Under the pieces are notes generated by a model that saw only the letters and a list, made by a program, of their open reading frames with translations, had not been told where the DNA came from and did not search any database. A DNA stretch of 64,000 bases from DATFQI01 sp963816955 (GTDB lineage Bacteria; Actinomycetota; Thermoleophilia; Solirubrobacterales; Solirubrobacteraceae), in assembly GCA_963816955.1 (NCBI GenBank), contig CAWFME010000007.1:310001-374000 (forward strand), written 5' to 3'. Both the position numbers and the translations under genes were made by a program. Each line of letters opens with the position of its first letter. Position 1 is the stretch's first letter. Below are positions 1 through 8,329 of the stretch, piece after piece.

Positions 1-852
1 CTCGTAGCCGTCGAGCACGAGTCGCGCCGCGCGGAAGAGCTCGGGGCCATCGCGTCCGTGCGCGACGGAGTCGAGCACCGACGCCAGGTCGGTGACGAGC
101 GCGGTGTGGCTCATGTCGCCGAAGTCCACGATGCCGGTGATGAAGCCGGCCTCGTCGGTCAGGGTGTTGTCGACGGTGAGGTCGCCATGGAGCACCTGCG
201 CCCGCAGCCGCCCCCACACCGGCGCCACGCGGCGCTCGAACTCGTCCAGGACACGCGTGACGACCCCCCGCGCACGAGGGGTGTCGATGTCCTCGACCAT
301 CGTCCGCGCCGACAGCGCGTGCTGGACGTCCCACGGGATGACACGCACCGCGCGCGCGTGCATGAAGCCGCGCAACGCCCTTCCGAGACGGGCCGTGGTG
401 TCACCCCACCCGAAGAGCGCCGCGTCGGAGAGATCGGTGGCGGGGATGCGGCTGCTGCCGGGAAGGACGTCGTAGAGCCGGACCCAGTGCAGGACTCCGC
501 CGTCCGACCACTCGGCGCGAAGCTGCGACGGAGCGTCGTCCGGCCGGGCCGGACCGGGGTCGCCGGACGCGGCGGGCCGCCACGGGATCGCGACGCGCAG
601 CTCCGGAGCCACGGCCGTCACGTGGAGGGCGGCGGCCGCCTCCATGTCGAGCACCGCCGGGTCTTCGGAAGCGTTGGAGACCTTGAGCACCGCGACCGGA
701 TCCCCGCCGCCGTCCGTCAGGACGAACGCGCGGTCGCGCTCGCTCCCTAGGTCGCGCGCGCCGTGCGCGGGTACTCCGAACATGCTCGTCCCGATGTCGA
801 CGGCGCCGGTCGTGCTCAGGCGCGGACGGGCACCGGCCATGACTGGATCCAT
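1..852 (-). CDS. Aminoglycoside phosphotransferase-family kinase (partial, C-terminus off the window)
   Basis: This reading frame runs off the left edge, so only the first 284 codons are present. The translation shows the APH kinase signature: catalytic loop VLHGDLTVDNTL near residues 225-236, followed by the metal-binding IVDFGDMSHT near 246-255. An N-terminal lobe with VAVLKVSN (ATP-lysine strand) lies near residue 55. The family includes small-molecule kinases for amino alcohols, hydroxylysine and homoserine-like substrates; in related genomes such domains are sometimes fused to class-III aminotransferases, which cannot be tested here. ATG at 852 is the longest start; an in-frame ATG at 840 is an alternative. 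Only 33 bp separate it from the divergent amidohydrolase gene, so the two promoters probably overlap and the kinase may belong to the same catabolic unit (inference). Confidence 0.85.
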   Translation of the reverse strand, partial: MDPVMAGARPRLSTTGAVDIGTSMFGVPAHGARDLGSERDRAFVLTDGGGDPVAVLKVSNASEDPAVLDMEAAAALHVTAVAPELRVAIPWRPAASGDPGPARPDDAPSQLRAEWSDGGVLHWVRLYDVLPGSSRIPATDLSDAALFGWGDTTARLGRALRGFMHARAVRVIPWDVQHALSARTMVEDIDTPRARGVVTRVLDEFERRVAPVWGRLRAQVLHGDLTVDNTLTDEAGFITGIVDFGDMSHTALVTDLASVLDSVAHGRDGPELFRAARLVLDGYE

Positions 853-885
853 GGACGCGAACGCTAACCGGGGAGACGGCGTACG

Positions 886-2235
886 ATGCCGCGGATGTTC
901 CCGTCACCGGGCGGCGCCCTGGACCGTCCCAGCCTCGACGCAGACGAGCAGGCGCTGGTCGACGACATCGCCGCACGGCGTGACGACATCGTCGCGCTCG
1001 CCTGCGAGCTGATCGCCTACGACACGACGAGCCGGTCCGGCCCCGAGGACCCGGCGCGCGAGGAAGCGGCGCTCCAGCAGGCACTCGCCGAGCGGCTGCG
1101 GGCCTACGGCGCGGAGATCGATCTCTGGGAGCCGGCGCCCGAGGACGCCGGCGGTCACCCGCTGTCGATCGAGGGCCTCGGATTCGAGGGCCGCCCGCAG
1201 CTCGCCGCGCGGCTGCGAGGAACCGGTGGCGGCGAGTCGCTGCTGCTCAACGGCCACATCGACGTGGTCCCGGCGCGACGCGAGGACGGCTGGGAGCACG
1301 ATCCGTTCGACCCGCACGTCTCTGGCGATCGCATCGTCGGCCGCGGCGCCTGCGACATGAAGGGCGGGATCGCGGCGATGGTGGTGGCCGCCGAGGTGTT
1401 GGCCCGGACCGGCGCCCTGGGCGGCGATCTCGTGGTGTGCACCAACACCGACGAGGAGTCCAGCGGCGTCGGGGGGCTGGCGTGCGCGCGTCGCGGAGTG
1501 ACCGGGGATTACACGATCGTCACCGAACCGAGCTCGCTCGAGGTGTGGCCGGCGTGCCGGGGTACCGTCTACTGCACGATCGAGGTGGCCGGCCGCGCCG
1601 GCCATGCCGAGCAGGAGCATCCGCACTGGCGCGACGGCGGCGCCGTCAACGCGCTCGACAAGGGCCGGTTCCTCCTCGACGGGGTCGAACGCCTGCGTCG
1701 CGAGTGGCGGACGCGGGTCGACCTGCGCCACCCGCTGCTGGACCCGCCGGACATCGTGCCGACGCGGTTCGTCGCGGATGCGGGCTGGCACGTGACGATC
1801 CCCGACCGGGCGTTCATCGACCTGTCGGTCCTGATCCTGCCCCAGCAAGCTGACGCACAGGGTTGGACGACGGACGCCCAAGTCGAGGTCGAGGGCTTCC
1901 TGCGGCGCTGGTGCGACACGGATTCGTGGCTGGCCGAGCATCCGCCGACATTCCGCTGGCACACCGAGGTCAACCCCTCCGACACCCCGGTGGACACGCC
2001 CAGCGTCCAAGCGCTGCTCGCCGCCAACGCCGCGCTCGGGCTGCCGGTGCAGCTCGGCGGGCTGGGGAGCTGGTACGACGGGGCCACGTTCGCGCTCGAG
2101 ACGGGCACTCCCGCGTTGATGTACGGGCCACGCGCCATCGACTGGGCCCACACGGTCGACGAGTACGTGCCGATCGATGACCTCGTGGCGTGCGCCCAGG
2201 GGATCGCGGTCGCCGGCTGGAGGCTCTGCCGTTGA
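886..2235 (+). CDS. M20-family metallo-amidohydrolase (ArgE/DapE-like deacylase)
   Basis: This 449-residue protein belongs to the M20 zinc peptidase/deacylase family, which hydrolyses amide bonds of N-acyl amino acids and related compounds in the cytoplasm. It shows the metal-binding motif NGHIDVVPA (His near residue 124), the bridging aspartate in RGACDMKGG (near 158), and the catalytic glutamate pair in TNTDEESSGVG (near 188). Length suits the ArgE/DapE/ACY1 group. The start at 886 follows a GGGGAGA ribosome site at 870-876. The stop overlaps the start of the next gene (TGATG), so the two are translationally coupled. Arginine biosynthesis is not supported by the neighbours: with a dehydrogenase, a permease and a divergent small-molecule kinase, a catabolic deacylase for an amine or amino-acid conjugate is more likely (inference). 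Confidence 0.9.
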   Translation: MPRMFPSPGGALDRPSLDADEQALVDDIAARRDDIVALACELIAYDTTSRSGPEDPAREEAALQQALAERLRAYGAEIDLWEPAPEDAGGHPLSIEGLGFEGRPQLAARLRGTGGGESLLLNGHIDVVPARREDGWEHDPFDPHVSGDRIVGRGACDMKGGIAAMVVAAEVLARTGALGGDLVVCTNTDEESSGVGGLACARRGVTGDYTIVTEPSSLEVWPACRGTVYCTIEVAGRAGHAEQEHPHWRDGGAVNALDKGRFLLDGVERLRREWRTRVDLRHPLLDPPDIVPTRFVADAGWHVTIPDRAFIDLSVLILPQQADAQGWTTDAQVEVEGFLRRWCDTDSWLAEHPPTFRWHTEVNPSDTPVDTPSVQALLAANAALGLPVQLGGLGSWYDGATFALETGTPALMYGPRAIDWAHTVDEYVPIDDLVACAQGIAVAGWRLCR

Positions 2236-3383
2236 TGGCCTCCGACCTCGTGCGCGCGGCGATCCTGCGCGTGGCGGGCGAGGCGGTCGAGATGGCGGAT
2301 GTCGTCTTGGACGAGCCGCGGGCGGCCGAGGTCGAGGTCGCGATCACGGCGGCGGGCGTGTGCGGGTCGGACGTGCACGTCGTGGTCGGCGACTGGGACG
2401 TGCCGATGCCGGTCGTGCTGGGCCACGAGGGCGCGGGCGTGGTCACGCGCGTCGGCACGGAGGTCGCCGATCTGGCGCCTGGCGATCACGTGGTGCTCTC
2501 GTGGGTCCCGCAGTGCGGCCGGTGCCGCCAGTGCGAGCTCGGCCGGCCGTGGCAGTGCGAGCTCGTGGCGACGGTCGTCGCCCCCGGCGGCGTCCTGCAC
2601 GACGGGACCTCCCGGTGGCATTGCGCCGACGGTGGCGACCTGCACCATTACCTCGGCGTCTCGTCGTTCGCCGAGCGGGTGGTGGTTCCCCGCTCGGGGG
2701 CCGTGAGGATCCGCGACGACGCGCCGCTCGACGTCGTCGCAATCGTCGGCTGCGCCGTGGCGACCGGCGTGGGCGCCGTGCAGCACACGGCGCAGGTGCC
2801 CGCGGGCGCGACCGTCGCGGTGATCGGCTGCGGCGGCGTCGGCCTGTCGTGCATCCAGGGCGCGCGCCTGGCCGGCGCGGCGCAGGTCGTCGCGTGCGAC
2901 ATCAGCCCGGACAAGCTGGAGGTCGCGCGGCGGGTCGGCGCGACGGACACGGTCGACGCGCGCGCCGGCGACGCGGTCGCCGGCCTGCGCGATGCCGCGC
3001 CCGAGGGCCTCGACTACGTCTTCGACGCCATCGGCCGGATCGAGACGACCGAGCAGGCCATCGCCGCCATCGGCCCCGGTGGTGCGGCGGTCATCGTCGG
3101 CCTGCCGCCGACGGGCACGACGGCGCGCTTCGAGCCGCTCGCGCTGGCCGAGGCGAACCAGCGGATCCTCGGCTCCAACTATGGCTCGGTCGACCCGCAA
3201 CGCGACATCCCGCGACTGGTCGACCTGTACATGGAGGGCGAGCTCGACCTCGACTCGCTCATCACCGCGCGCCGGCCGCTCGAGGAGGCGGCCGCCGCGC
3301 TCGACGACCTCGCCGCGGGGCGGTCGTTGCGCACGCTCCTCATCAATGACGACCCAGGAAAGGTGGACCATGTCGCAAGCTGA
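2235..3383 (+). CDS. Zinc-dependent medium-chain alcohol dehydrogenase
   Basis: This 382-residue MDR-superfamily NAD(P)-dependent dehydrogenase has the catalytic-zinc cysteine in GVCGSDVH (near residue 40), the GHEGAGVV motif (near 65), a four-cysteine structural-zinc lobe CGRCRQCE...C (near 95-110), and a Rossmann motif VIGCGGVGLSCIQGA (near 196). Such proteins oxidise alcohols or, in actinobacteria, thiol-bound formaldehyde (MscR-like); the substrate cannot be told from sequence. The start at 2235 is chosen over an upstream in-frame ATG because it overlaps the preceding TGA by one base and matches the family N-terminus. The 3' end overlaps the permease gene by 14 bp, giving a tightly coupled three-gene operon. 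Confidence 0.9.
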   Translation: MASDLVRAAILRVAGEAVEMADVVLDEPRAAEVEVAITAAGVCGSDVHVVVGDWDVPMPVVLGHEGAGVVTRVGTEVADLAPGDHVVLSWVPQCGRCRQCELGRPWQCELVATVVAPGGVLHDGTSRWHCADGGDLHHYLGVSSFAERVVVPRSGAVRIRDDAPLDVVAIVGCAVATGVGAVQHTAQVPAGATVAVIGCGGVGLSCIQGARLAGAAQVVACDISPDKLEVARRVGATDTVDARAGDAVAGLRDAAPEGLDYVFDAIGRIETTEQAIAAIGPGGAAVIVGLPPTGTTARFEPLALAEANQRILGSNYGSVDPQRDIPRLVDLYMEGELDLDSLITARRPLEEAAAALDDLAAGRSLRTLLINDDPGKVDHVAS

Positions 3384-4791
3384 CGGGACGGCGCGAGCCG
3401 CTACCGGGGGACACGAGCGAGAGACGCACTTCCGCCGCGTGCTCGGGCTGCCGGCGCTCGTCTTCTTCGGTCTGGCGTACATGGTGCCGCTCACCGTCTG
3501 GACGACGTACGGCATCGTCACCACGTCGACGGAGGGGCACATGCCCCTGGCGTACACCGTGACGACGATCGCGATGGCGCTGACCGCCTACAGCTACGGG
3601 CGGATGGTGGTGATCCACCCGATCGCGGGATCGGCCTACAGCTACGCCTCGCGAGCGTTCGGTCGCCCCATCGGCTTCATGGTCGGCTGGGCACTGATGC
3701 TCGACTACATCTTCCTGCCGATGATCAATTACCTGCTCATCGGCCTGTACATGCAGGACTACTTCCCGGACATCCCGCAGGCCCTGTGGATCATCCTCGC
3801 AGTGGTCTTCGTGACGGGGCTGAACATCCTCGGCATCCGGCTGGTGGCGGGGGCGAACTTCATCTTCGTGGCCGCGCAGTTCGTGTTCATCGCCGTCTTC
3901 GCCGTGCTGGCCGTCATCGAGTTCACGAGCGACGTCGAAGTCCAGTCGTTCACCGCGCCGTTCATCGAGTCGGGCATCGACTTCGGCGCAGTCGCGGCAG
4001 GAGCGGCGATCCTCGCGCTCTCCTTCCTGGGGTTCGACGCGGTCTCGACGCTCTCAGAGGAGACGCGGGACCCCAAGCGCAAGATCCCGCTGGCGATCAT
4101 GTTCTGCGCGATCGCCGGCGGTCTCATCTACATCTTCCAGTCCTACCTCGGCCACCTCGCCTTCCCCGACTACAGTGCCTTCGCCGACCGTCAGGACGTC
4201 GCCAGCGCCGACGTGATGACGGCCATCGGCGGCGACTTCCTCAACAGCTTCTTCACTGCCGTCTACGTCTCGGCCTGCTTCGCGGGCGCGATGGCCGCCC
4301 AGGCGAGCGTCGCCCGCATCCTCTTCGCCATGGGGCGCGACGGCAGCCTGCCACGGCCGGTGTTCGGGTGGCTGCATCCGCGCTTCCGCACGCCGATCGC
4401 GGGCAACGTCCTCGTTGCGCTCTTCGGTCTGACCGCGTTGTTCATCAGCCTCAACACCGTCGCGGCGATGATCTCCTTCGGCGCGCTCGCGGCGTTCTCG
4501 TTCGTCAACCTCTCCGTCATCAAGACCTACGTCATCGACGGTGGCCGGCGCACCGGCGCAGACCTCTTCAAGTACGCCGTCATCCCGTTCCTCGGCTTCG
4601 CCTTCACGATCTACCTATGGACGCAGTTGTCGGGCCTGACGTTCGAGATCGGGCTCGGGTGGCTGGCCGCCGGCCTGCTGTACCTCGTCTACCTGACCCG
4701 CGGCTTCCGGCGGCCGCCGCCGGAGATGTACTCGGGCGACGAGGAGGAGGAGCTCGGGGCCGGCCCGGCCGGGGCGGCCGCCCGCGCATAG
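3370..4791 (+). CDS. APC-superfamily amino acid/amine permease
   Basis: This 473-residue integral membrane protein has about 12 hydrophobic segments. The N-terminal GLPALVFFGLAYMVPLT and the later FDAVSTLSEETRDPKRKIP are typical of amino-acid/polyamine/organocation transporters; the second is the conserved loop after TM6. It would import an amino acid or amine in symport or exchange. ATG at 3370 follows AGGAAAGG at 3359-3366, and the start lies within the end of the dehydrogenase gene, indicating translational coupling. The combination of permease, amidohydrolase and dehydrogenase suggests uptake and breakdown of one N-containing substrate (inference). Confidence 0.92.
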   Translation: MSQADGTARAATGGHERETHFRRVLGLPALVFFGLAYMVPLTVWTTYGIVTTSTEGHMPLAYTVTTIAMALTAYSYGRMVVIHPIAGSAYSYASRAFGRPIGFMVGWALMLDYIFLPMINYLLIGLYMQDYFPDIPQALWIILAVVFVTGLNILGIRLVAGANFIFVAAQFVFIAVFAVLAVIEFTSDVEVQSFTAPFIESGIDFGAVAAGAAILALSFLGFDAVSTLSEETRDPKRKIPLAIMFCAIAGGLIYIFQSYLGHLAFPDYSAFADRQDVASADVMTAIGGDFLNSFFTAVYVSACFAGAMAAQASVARILFAMGRDGSLPRPVFGWLHPRFRTPIAGNVLVALFGLTALFISLNTVAAMISFGALAAFSFVNLSVIKTYVIDGGRRTGADLFKYAVIPFLGFAFTIYLWTQLSGLTFEIGLGWLAAGLLYLVYLTRGFRRPPPEMYSGDEEEELGAGPAGAAARA

Positions 4792-4803
4792 CTCGAGCGC
4801 AGC

Positions 4804-5907
4804 TCAGGCCGGCGTTCCGGAGAGGCGATCGCACACCCGTGCGGTCGTCTCCCGGTGTGCCGCCTCCAGCGTCCGGTCGGTCGCGTCCGGCCACGACGAC
4901 ACGATGGTCAGGACCGTCCCCGAGGCCGGATCGACGGCGATGAGCTGGCCGTGGATGCCGCGCGCCATCGTCCTGGCATCGCGCTGCCACCACTGGTTCC
5001 CGTAGCCCTCGGCGCCGGCGCGGTCCTCCGGGACCGTGCAGCGCGCGAACGCCCTCCCGTCGCCGCGCCCGAGCCGCTCGATCCAGGTGGAGGGGACGAC
5101 GCCGCGCCCCCCTTCCGCGACGAGCGTCCCGAGGCGCGCATAGTCGCGGAGGCTCGCACAGAAGCCGCCGCCGATCGCCGCCGTCCCGGCCGGATCGACC
5201 GTGAGCTCGGCATCGTGCTCGGCGCCCATGGCGGCCCAGAGCTCGTCGGCTATGAGCTCTGACAGCGGAGCGCCGCCCGCGCGCTCTGCGACGATCCCGA
5301 GCAGGTCCGTGTTCGGAGTGGCGTAGTGGAACCGCTCGCCGTGGCGCCACTCGGCGGCGCCGATGGTGGGGAGGAACTCGAGGATCGTCGCCTCGCCGGC
5401 GCCGGCCGCCGGCGGATGCCAGCCACACGCGACGTCGTAGCGCCAGAAGTCGACCGCGTAATCCTCGACGAAGTCGACCGCCGCCGTCATGTCGAGCAGG
5501 TGCTGGACGGTCGCGCCCGAGTAGCCGCTCCCGGCGACCTCGGGCACGCGTCCGGTGACCGGCTCGTCGGGATCCAGCACGCCGCGGGTGACGAGGATGC
5601 CGACGAGGAGGCCGAGCACCGACTTGCCCACGGACTGGGAGAGATGCAGCGACGTCTCCGTCATCTCGCCGCCATAGCGCTCGAGGACGAGCCGACCGCG
5701 GTGCACGATCGCGAGCCCGTCGACATACGCGCTCTCCAGCAGCGGGTCCACGAGGTCGTCGAGCGCGGCGGACGCGCGGTCGAGGTGCCGAACCCGCCCG
5801 AGGCCGCGCGGAACCGGCACCGTCTCGACCACCTCGGCGACGTGGACGTAGGCCCAGCGGTTCCAGGGGCCGACCTGCCATGACTCGGGCGGGACCTTCG
5901 CGCTCAT
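4804..5907 (-). CDS. Beta-lactamase-related serine hydrolase (class C / esterase family)
   Basis: This 367-residue protein has the serine beta-lactamase fold signature: SVGK (SxxK nucleophile) near residue 97, the tyrosine motif in FHYATPNTDLLG near 195, and a C-terminal MARGIHGQLIAVDP in the HxG position. No signal peptide is visible, so it is probably a cytoplasmic esterase or amidase and not a drug-resistance enzyme. MSAKVPPES at 5907 is chosen as start because upstream codons are low-complexity Arg-rich sequence. It lies downstream of the alpha/beta hydrolase and SMP-30 genes in the same direction, so may share their transcript, and converges on the permease gene 12 bp away. Confidence 0.88.
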   Translation of the reverse strand: MSAKVPPESWQVGPWNRWAYVHVAEVVETVPVPRGLGRVRHLDRASAALDDLVDPLLESAYVDGLAIVHRGRLVLERYGGEMTETSLHLSQSVGKSVLGLLVGILVTRGVLDPDEPVTGRVPEVAGSGYSGATVQHLLDMTAAVDFVEDYAVDFWRYDVACGWHPPAAGAGEATILEFLPTIGAAEWRHGERFHYATPNTDLLGIVAERAGGAPLSELIADELWAAMGAEHDAELTVDPAGTAAIGGGFCASLRDYARLGTLVAEGGRGVVPSTWIERLGRGDGRAFARCTVPEDRAGAEGYGNQWWQRDARTMARGIHGQLIAVDPASGTVLTIVSSWPDATDRTLEAAHRETTARVCDRLSGTPA

Positions 5908-6035
5908 GCGCGCATCGTCGCACCGGTGCGAAGTGCCGGCCTTCGCCCGGGACGGTGGGCGCGCGAGCGCGACCAGCTCGCCGGGCTGCTCGAGCCATGC
6001 GAGCGCTGCCCCGTCGCGACAGCCTCCTGACCGTC

Positions 6036-6815
6036 TCACCCGCCACGCGACCGCGGCCGCGCGGCGCGGAGGAAACGGGCCAGGTCGGCGTCGAAGCGCT
6101 CGGGCGCTTCGAGGTTCGGCAGGTGCCCGACGCCCGGGAGAGTGAGTGTCTGCGGCTCGCGGAGCGAGCGCACGAGCTCGTCCGTGACCGCCTCGGTCGA
6201 CCACGTGTCCTGGTCGCCGACGCAGACCCAGCTCGGGATCGCGAGGGCGTGGAGGCGCTCCCGGTAATCCGGGCGCTCGGCGCGGCCGCGAAGGGCGGCG
6301 GCCGACCCATGGGGATCGTTGCGCGACATCATCTGGAGGGTGCGGTCGACGACTGCCGGGTCGGCGCCGGCCCCGAACAGGCGCGGACCCATCGCGCGGA
6401 CCAGCGGCTCCATGCCCGCGGAGTCGGCCACGTCGGCCAGCGCCAGGCGCTCTCGCCGTTCCTCCTCGGCGACGGGGGCCGCCGTCGTCGCGACGAGGCC
6501 CAGCGCCCAGACGCGCTGCGGCCGCGCCAGCGCCATCTCCATCGCGACGAGCCCGCCCATGCTCAGCCCGACCGCGGCCACTTCATCGACCTGCAGGTGA
6601 TCGAGCAACGCCCACACGTCGTCGGCCAGCTCACCCATCGTGACGGTCCCGGCCGTGACCGGACTCTCGCCGTAGCCGCGCAGGTCGGGCGCGATGAGCC
6701 GGAAGGCCCCCCCGAGCGACCGGAGCTGGCCCGACCACATCGTGCGGTCGAACGGGTGGCCGTGGATGAGGACCACGGGCAGGCCGGCACCGGACTCGTC
6801 GAACGCGAGCAGCAT
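6036..6815 (-). CDS. Alpha/beta hydrolase
   Basis: This 259-residue protein has the alpha/beta hydrolase fold: oxyanion loop VLIHGHPFDRTMW near residue 16, nucleophile elbow GLSMGG near 94, acid in VGDQDTW near 207 and catalytic histidine in PGVGHLPNLE near 235. Proteins of this kind (3-oxoadipate enol-lactonase/haloperoxidase-like) are cytoplasmic ester or lactone hydrolases. It starts 22 bp after the SMP-30 lactonase-like gene, suggesting a two-gene unit processing lactones or esters. Confidence 0.92.
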   Translation of the reverse strand: MLLAFDESGAGLPVVLIHGHPFDRTMWSGQLRSLGGAFRLIAPDLRGYGESPVTAGTVTMGELADDVWALLDHLQVDEVAAVGLSMGGLVAMEMALARPQRVWALGLVATTAAPVAEEERRERLALADVADSAGMEPLVRAMGPRLFGAGADPAVVDRTLQMMSRNDPHGSAAALRGRAERPDYRERLHALAIPSWVCVGDQDTWSTEAVTDELVRSLREPQTLTLPGVGHLPNLEAPERFDADLARFLRAARPRSRGG

Positions 6816-6837
6816 CAGCGGTCGCGCGCGAGCGTGA

Positions 6838-7710
6838 TCAGCACGTCGCTCGGCCCGGCCGGCCGGCGCGCGCTGCCGGCGCCGCCGCCGTGGCCACGAT
6901 GCCGGTGCGGCTGCCGGTCATGGCCTCCGGCCCGTTCCACTCGGCCGCGATCGCGAAGAGGGTGCGGCCGTCGTCGCCGCCGAGCGCGCACGCGAAGCAG
7001 CTGCGATCGAGCGGCACGCTGTGCGTCACCTCGCCCCCTTCCCGCACGCGGATGCACGTCGTCATCGCGCCCACCCAGACCGCGCCCTCGTCGTCCAGGC
7101 AGATGCCGTCCGGGTAGCCCTCGAGCTCGGCCCAGACGCGCCGGTTCGCCAAGCTGCCGTCCGGCTCGATGTCGTAGGCCGTGAGCCGCTGGGCGTGGGA
7201 CTCGGACACGATCAGCGTGCGGTTGTCGGGCGTGATGACCATGCCGTTGGGGAACGCCAGATCCTGTGCGACCTGGCGCAGCTCCCCGTCGGCCGTGAGC
7301 AGCGCGATGATCCCGGGCCCGGGCGCTTCGCCGGCCATCATGTCGAACCCGATGCCGTTGACGTACGCGTGGTCGCGGCCGTCGACGACGATCTCGTTCC
7401 AGGGGTGTCCCGAGATCGCGCCGAGATCGGCGTGCACGACGAGCGACGGGTCGCCGGGCTCGCGGCGGAGGAGCTTGGCCTCAGGGCCCGAGACGACCAG
7501 CAGCGTGCCGTCGCTCGTCCAGTCGAAGCAGAACGGCAGGGTCGTCGGGACGTCGACCATCGTCTCGCTCCGACCGTCGGGAGCCACGGCGACGATCTCG
7601 CCGGCGCCCCAGTTCGACAACCACAGCCGGCCCTCGCGCCACCGGGGCGACTCCCCGATCACGAGGCCGGAGAGCAAGGTCTGCGACTGGATGGTGGCGG
7701 GGTCAGGCAT
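6838..7710 (-). CDS. SMP-30/gluconolactonase/LRE-family protein
   Basis: This 290-residue six-bladed propeller protein shows the family markers: metal-ligand glutamate in IGESPRW near residue 19, PFCFDWTSDGTLLV near 60, PNGMVITPDNRTLIVSES near 153 and EGYPDGICLDDEGAVWVG near 195. SMP-30 proteins are Ca/Zn lactonases hydrolysing sugar lactones or related compounds. It is the first gene of a co-directional run with the alpha/beta hydrolase and serine hydrolase. The C-terminal 15 residues are Ala/Arg-rich and unlike the family, so the true end could be altered by a small frameshift, but the core is complete. Confidence 0.9.
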   Translation of the reverse strand: MPDPATIQSQTLLSGLVIGESPRWREGRLWLSNWGAGEIVAVAPDGRSETMVDVPTTLPFCFDWTSDGTLLVVSGPEAKLLRREPGDPSLVVHADLGAISGHPWNEIVVDGRDHAYVNGIGFDMMAGEAPGPGIIALLTADGELRQVAQDLAFPNGMVITPDNRTLIVSESHAQRLTAYDIEPDGSLANRRVWAELEGYPDGICLDDEGAVWVGAMTTCIRVREGGEVTHSVPLDRSCFACALGGDDGRTLFAIAAEWNGPEAMTGSRTGIVATAAAPAARAGRPGRATC

Positions 7711-7819
7711 CAGGGCTCGATGATCGGACTACGCCGCGTCGGGGATGGAGGTCTTCTCGGACGCGTACCACGCATCGACCGCCGGCCTCGGCCGGCAGAC
7801 ACGCCGCTGCCGACTGGAC

Positions 7820-8230
7820 CTAGCCACGGGCGGATATCTGCTGCACGGCCCATCCGTTGCCGTCGGGATCGCTGAAGAAGATGAACCCGACGTTGTCGAG
7901 CGGGTCGGCCTCAGGTCTGGGGTTCTCGCCCATGACCTGGATCTCGCCGACGTCCAGTCCTCGCTCGGCGAGCTGATCGCGGGCCGCGTGGACGTCGGGA
8001 ACGACGAGCTGCAAGCCCTTGAGGGAGCCCGGCGGCATGTCCGGAGCGATCTTCCCCTCGCCGATCACGATCGAGCAGCCGGATCCGGGAGGCGTGAGCT
8101 GAACGATCCGGTTCCCGTCGCCCACCTGGACGTCGTGATCCACCTCGAACCCGAGCTGCCCGGCATAAAAGGCCTTCGCAGCGTCCACATCCGTGACCGG
8201 CACCCACACCACCTCGAGCAACCACTTCAT
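7820..8230 (-). CDS. VOC-family (glyoxalase/bleomycin resistance-like) protein
   Basis: This 136-residue protein is a vicinal-oxygen-chelate fold with two beta-alpha-beta-beta-beta modules: VWVPVTDVDAAKAFYAGQLGF at the N-terminus and FIFFSDPDGNGWAVQQ at the C-terminus, the latter bearing the usual DPDGN turn. Function within the family (isomerase, dioxygenase, resistance protein) cannot be assigned. The ATG at 8230 is preceded by AAGGAGG a few bases upstream, which fixes the start. It lies 100 bp downstream of the GlxA-type regulator on the same strand. Confidence 0.88.
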   Translation of the reverse strand: MKWLLEVVWVPVTDVDAAKAFYAGQLGFEVDHDVQVGDGNRIVQLTPPGSGCSIVIGEGKIAPDMPPGSLKGLQLVVPDVHAARDQLAERGLDVGEIQVMGENPRPEADPLDNVGFIFFSDPDGNGWAVQQISARG

Positions 8231-8329
8231 GACAGCCTCCTTGTCGTCTCGGCGCAGCTCGCGATGATAGCGGTGTCGCTTTCTTGAAACGCGACAGATG
8301 TGTCGCATCCATCGTGCCGGACGTTGCGG

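Noticed and set aside
1569..3557. 662-codon minus-strand open frame
   Set aside because: It is antisense to the M20, dehydrogenase and permease genes, has no family motif and the Arg/His-rich composition of a GC-rich shadow frame.
4804..5907. Calling the serine hydrolase an antibiotic-resistance beta-lactamase
   Set aside because: It has the SxxK fold motif but no signal peptide, and the surroundings are hydrolases of small metabolites; esterase-type activity is more likely.
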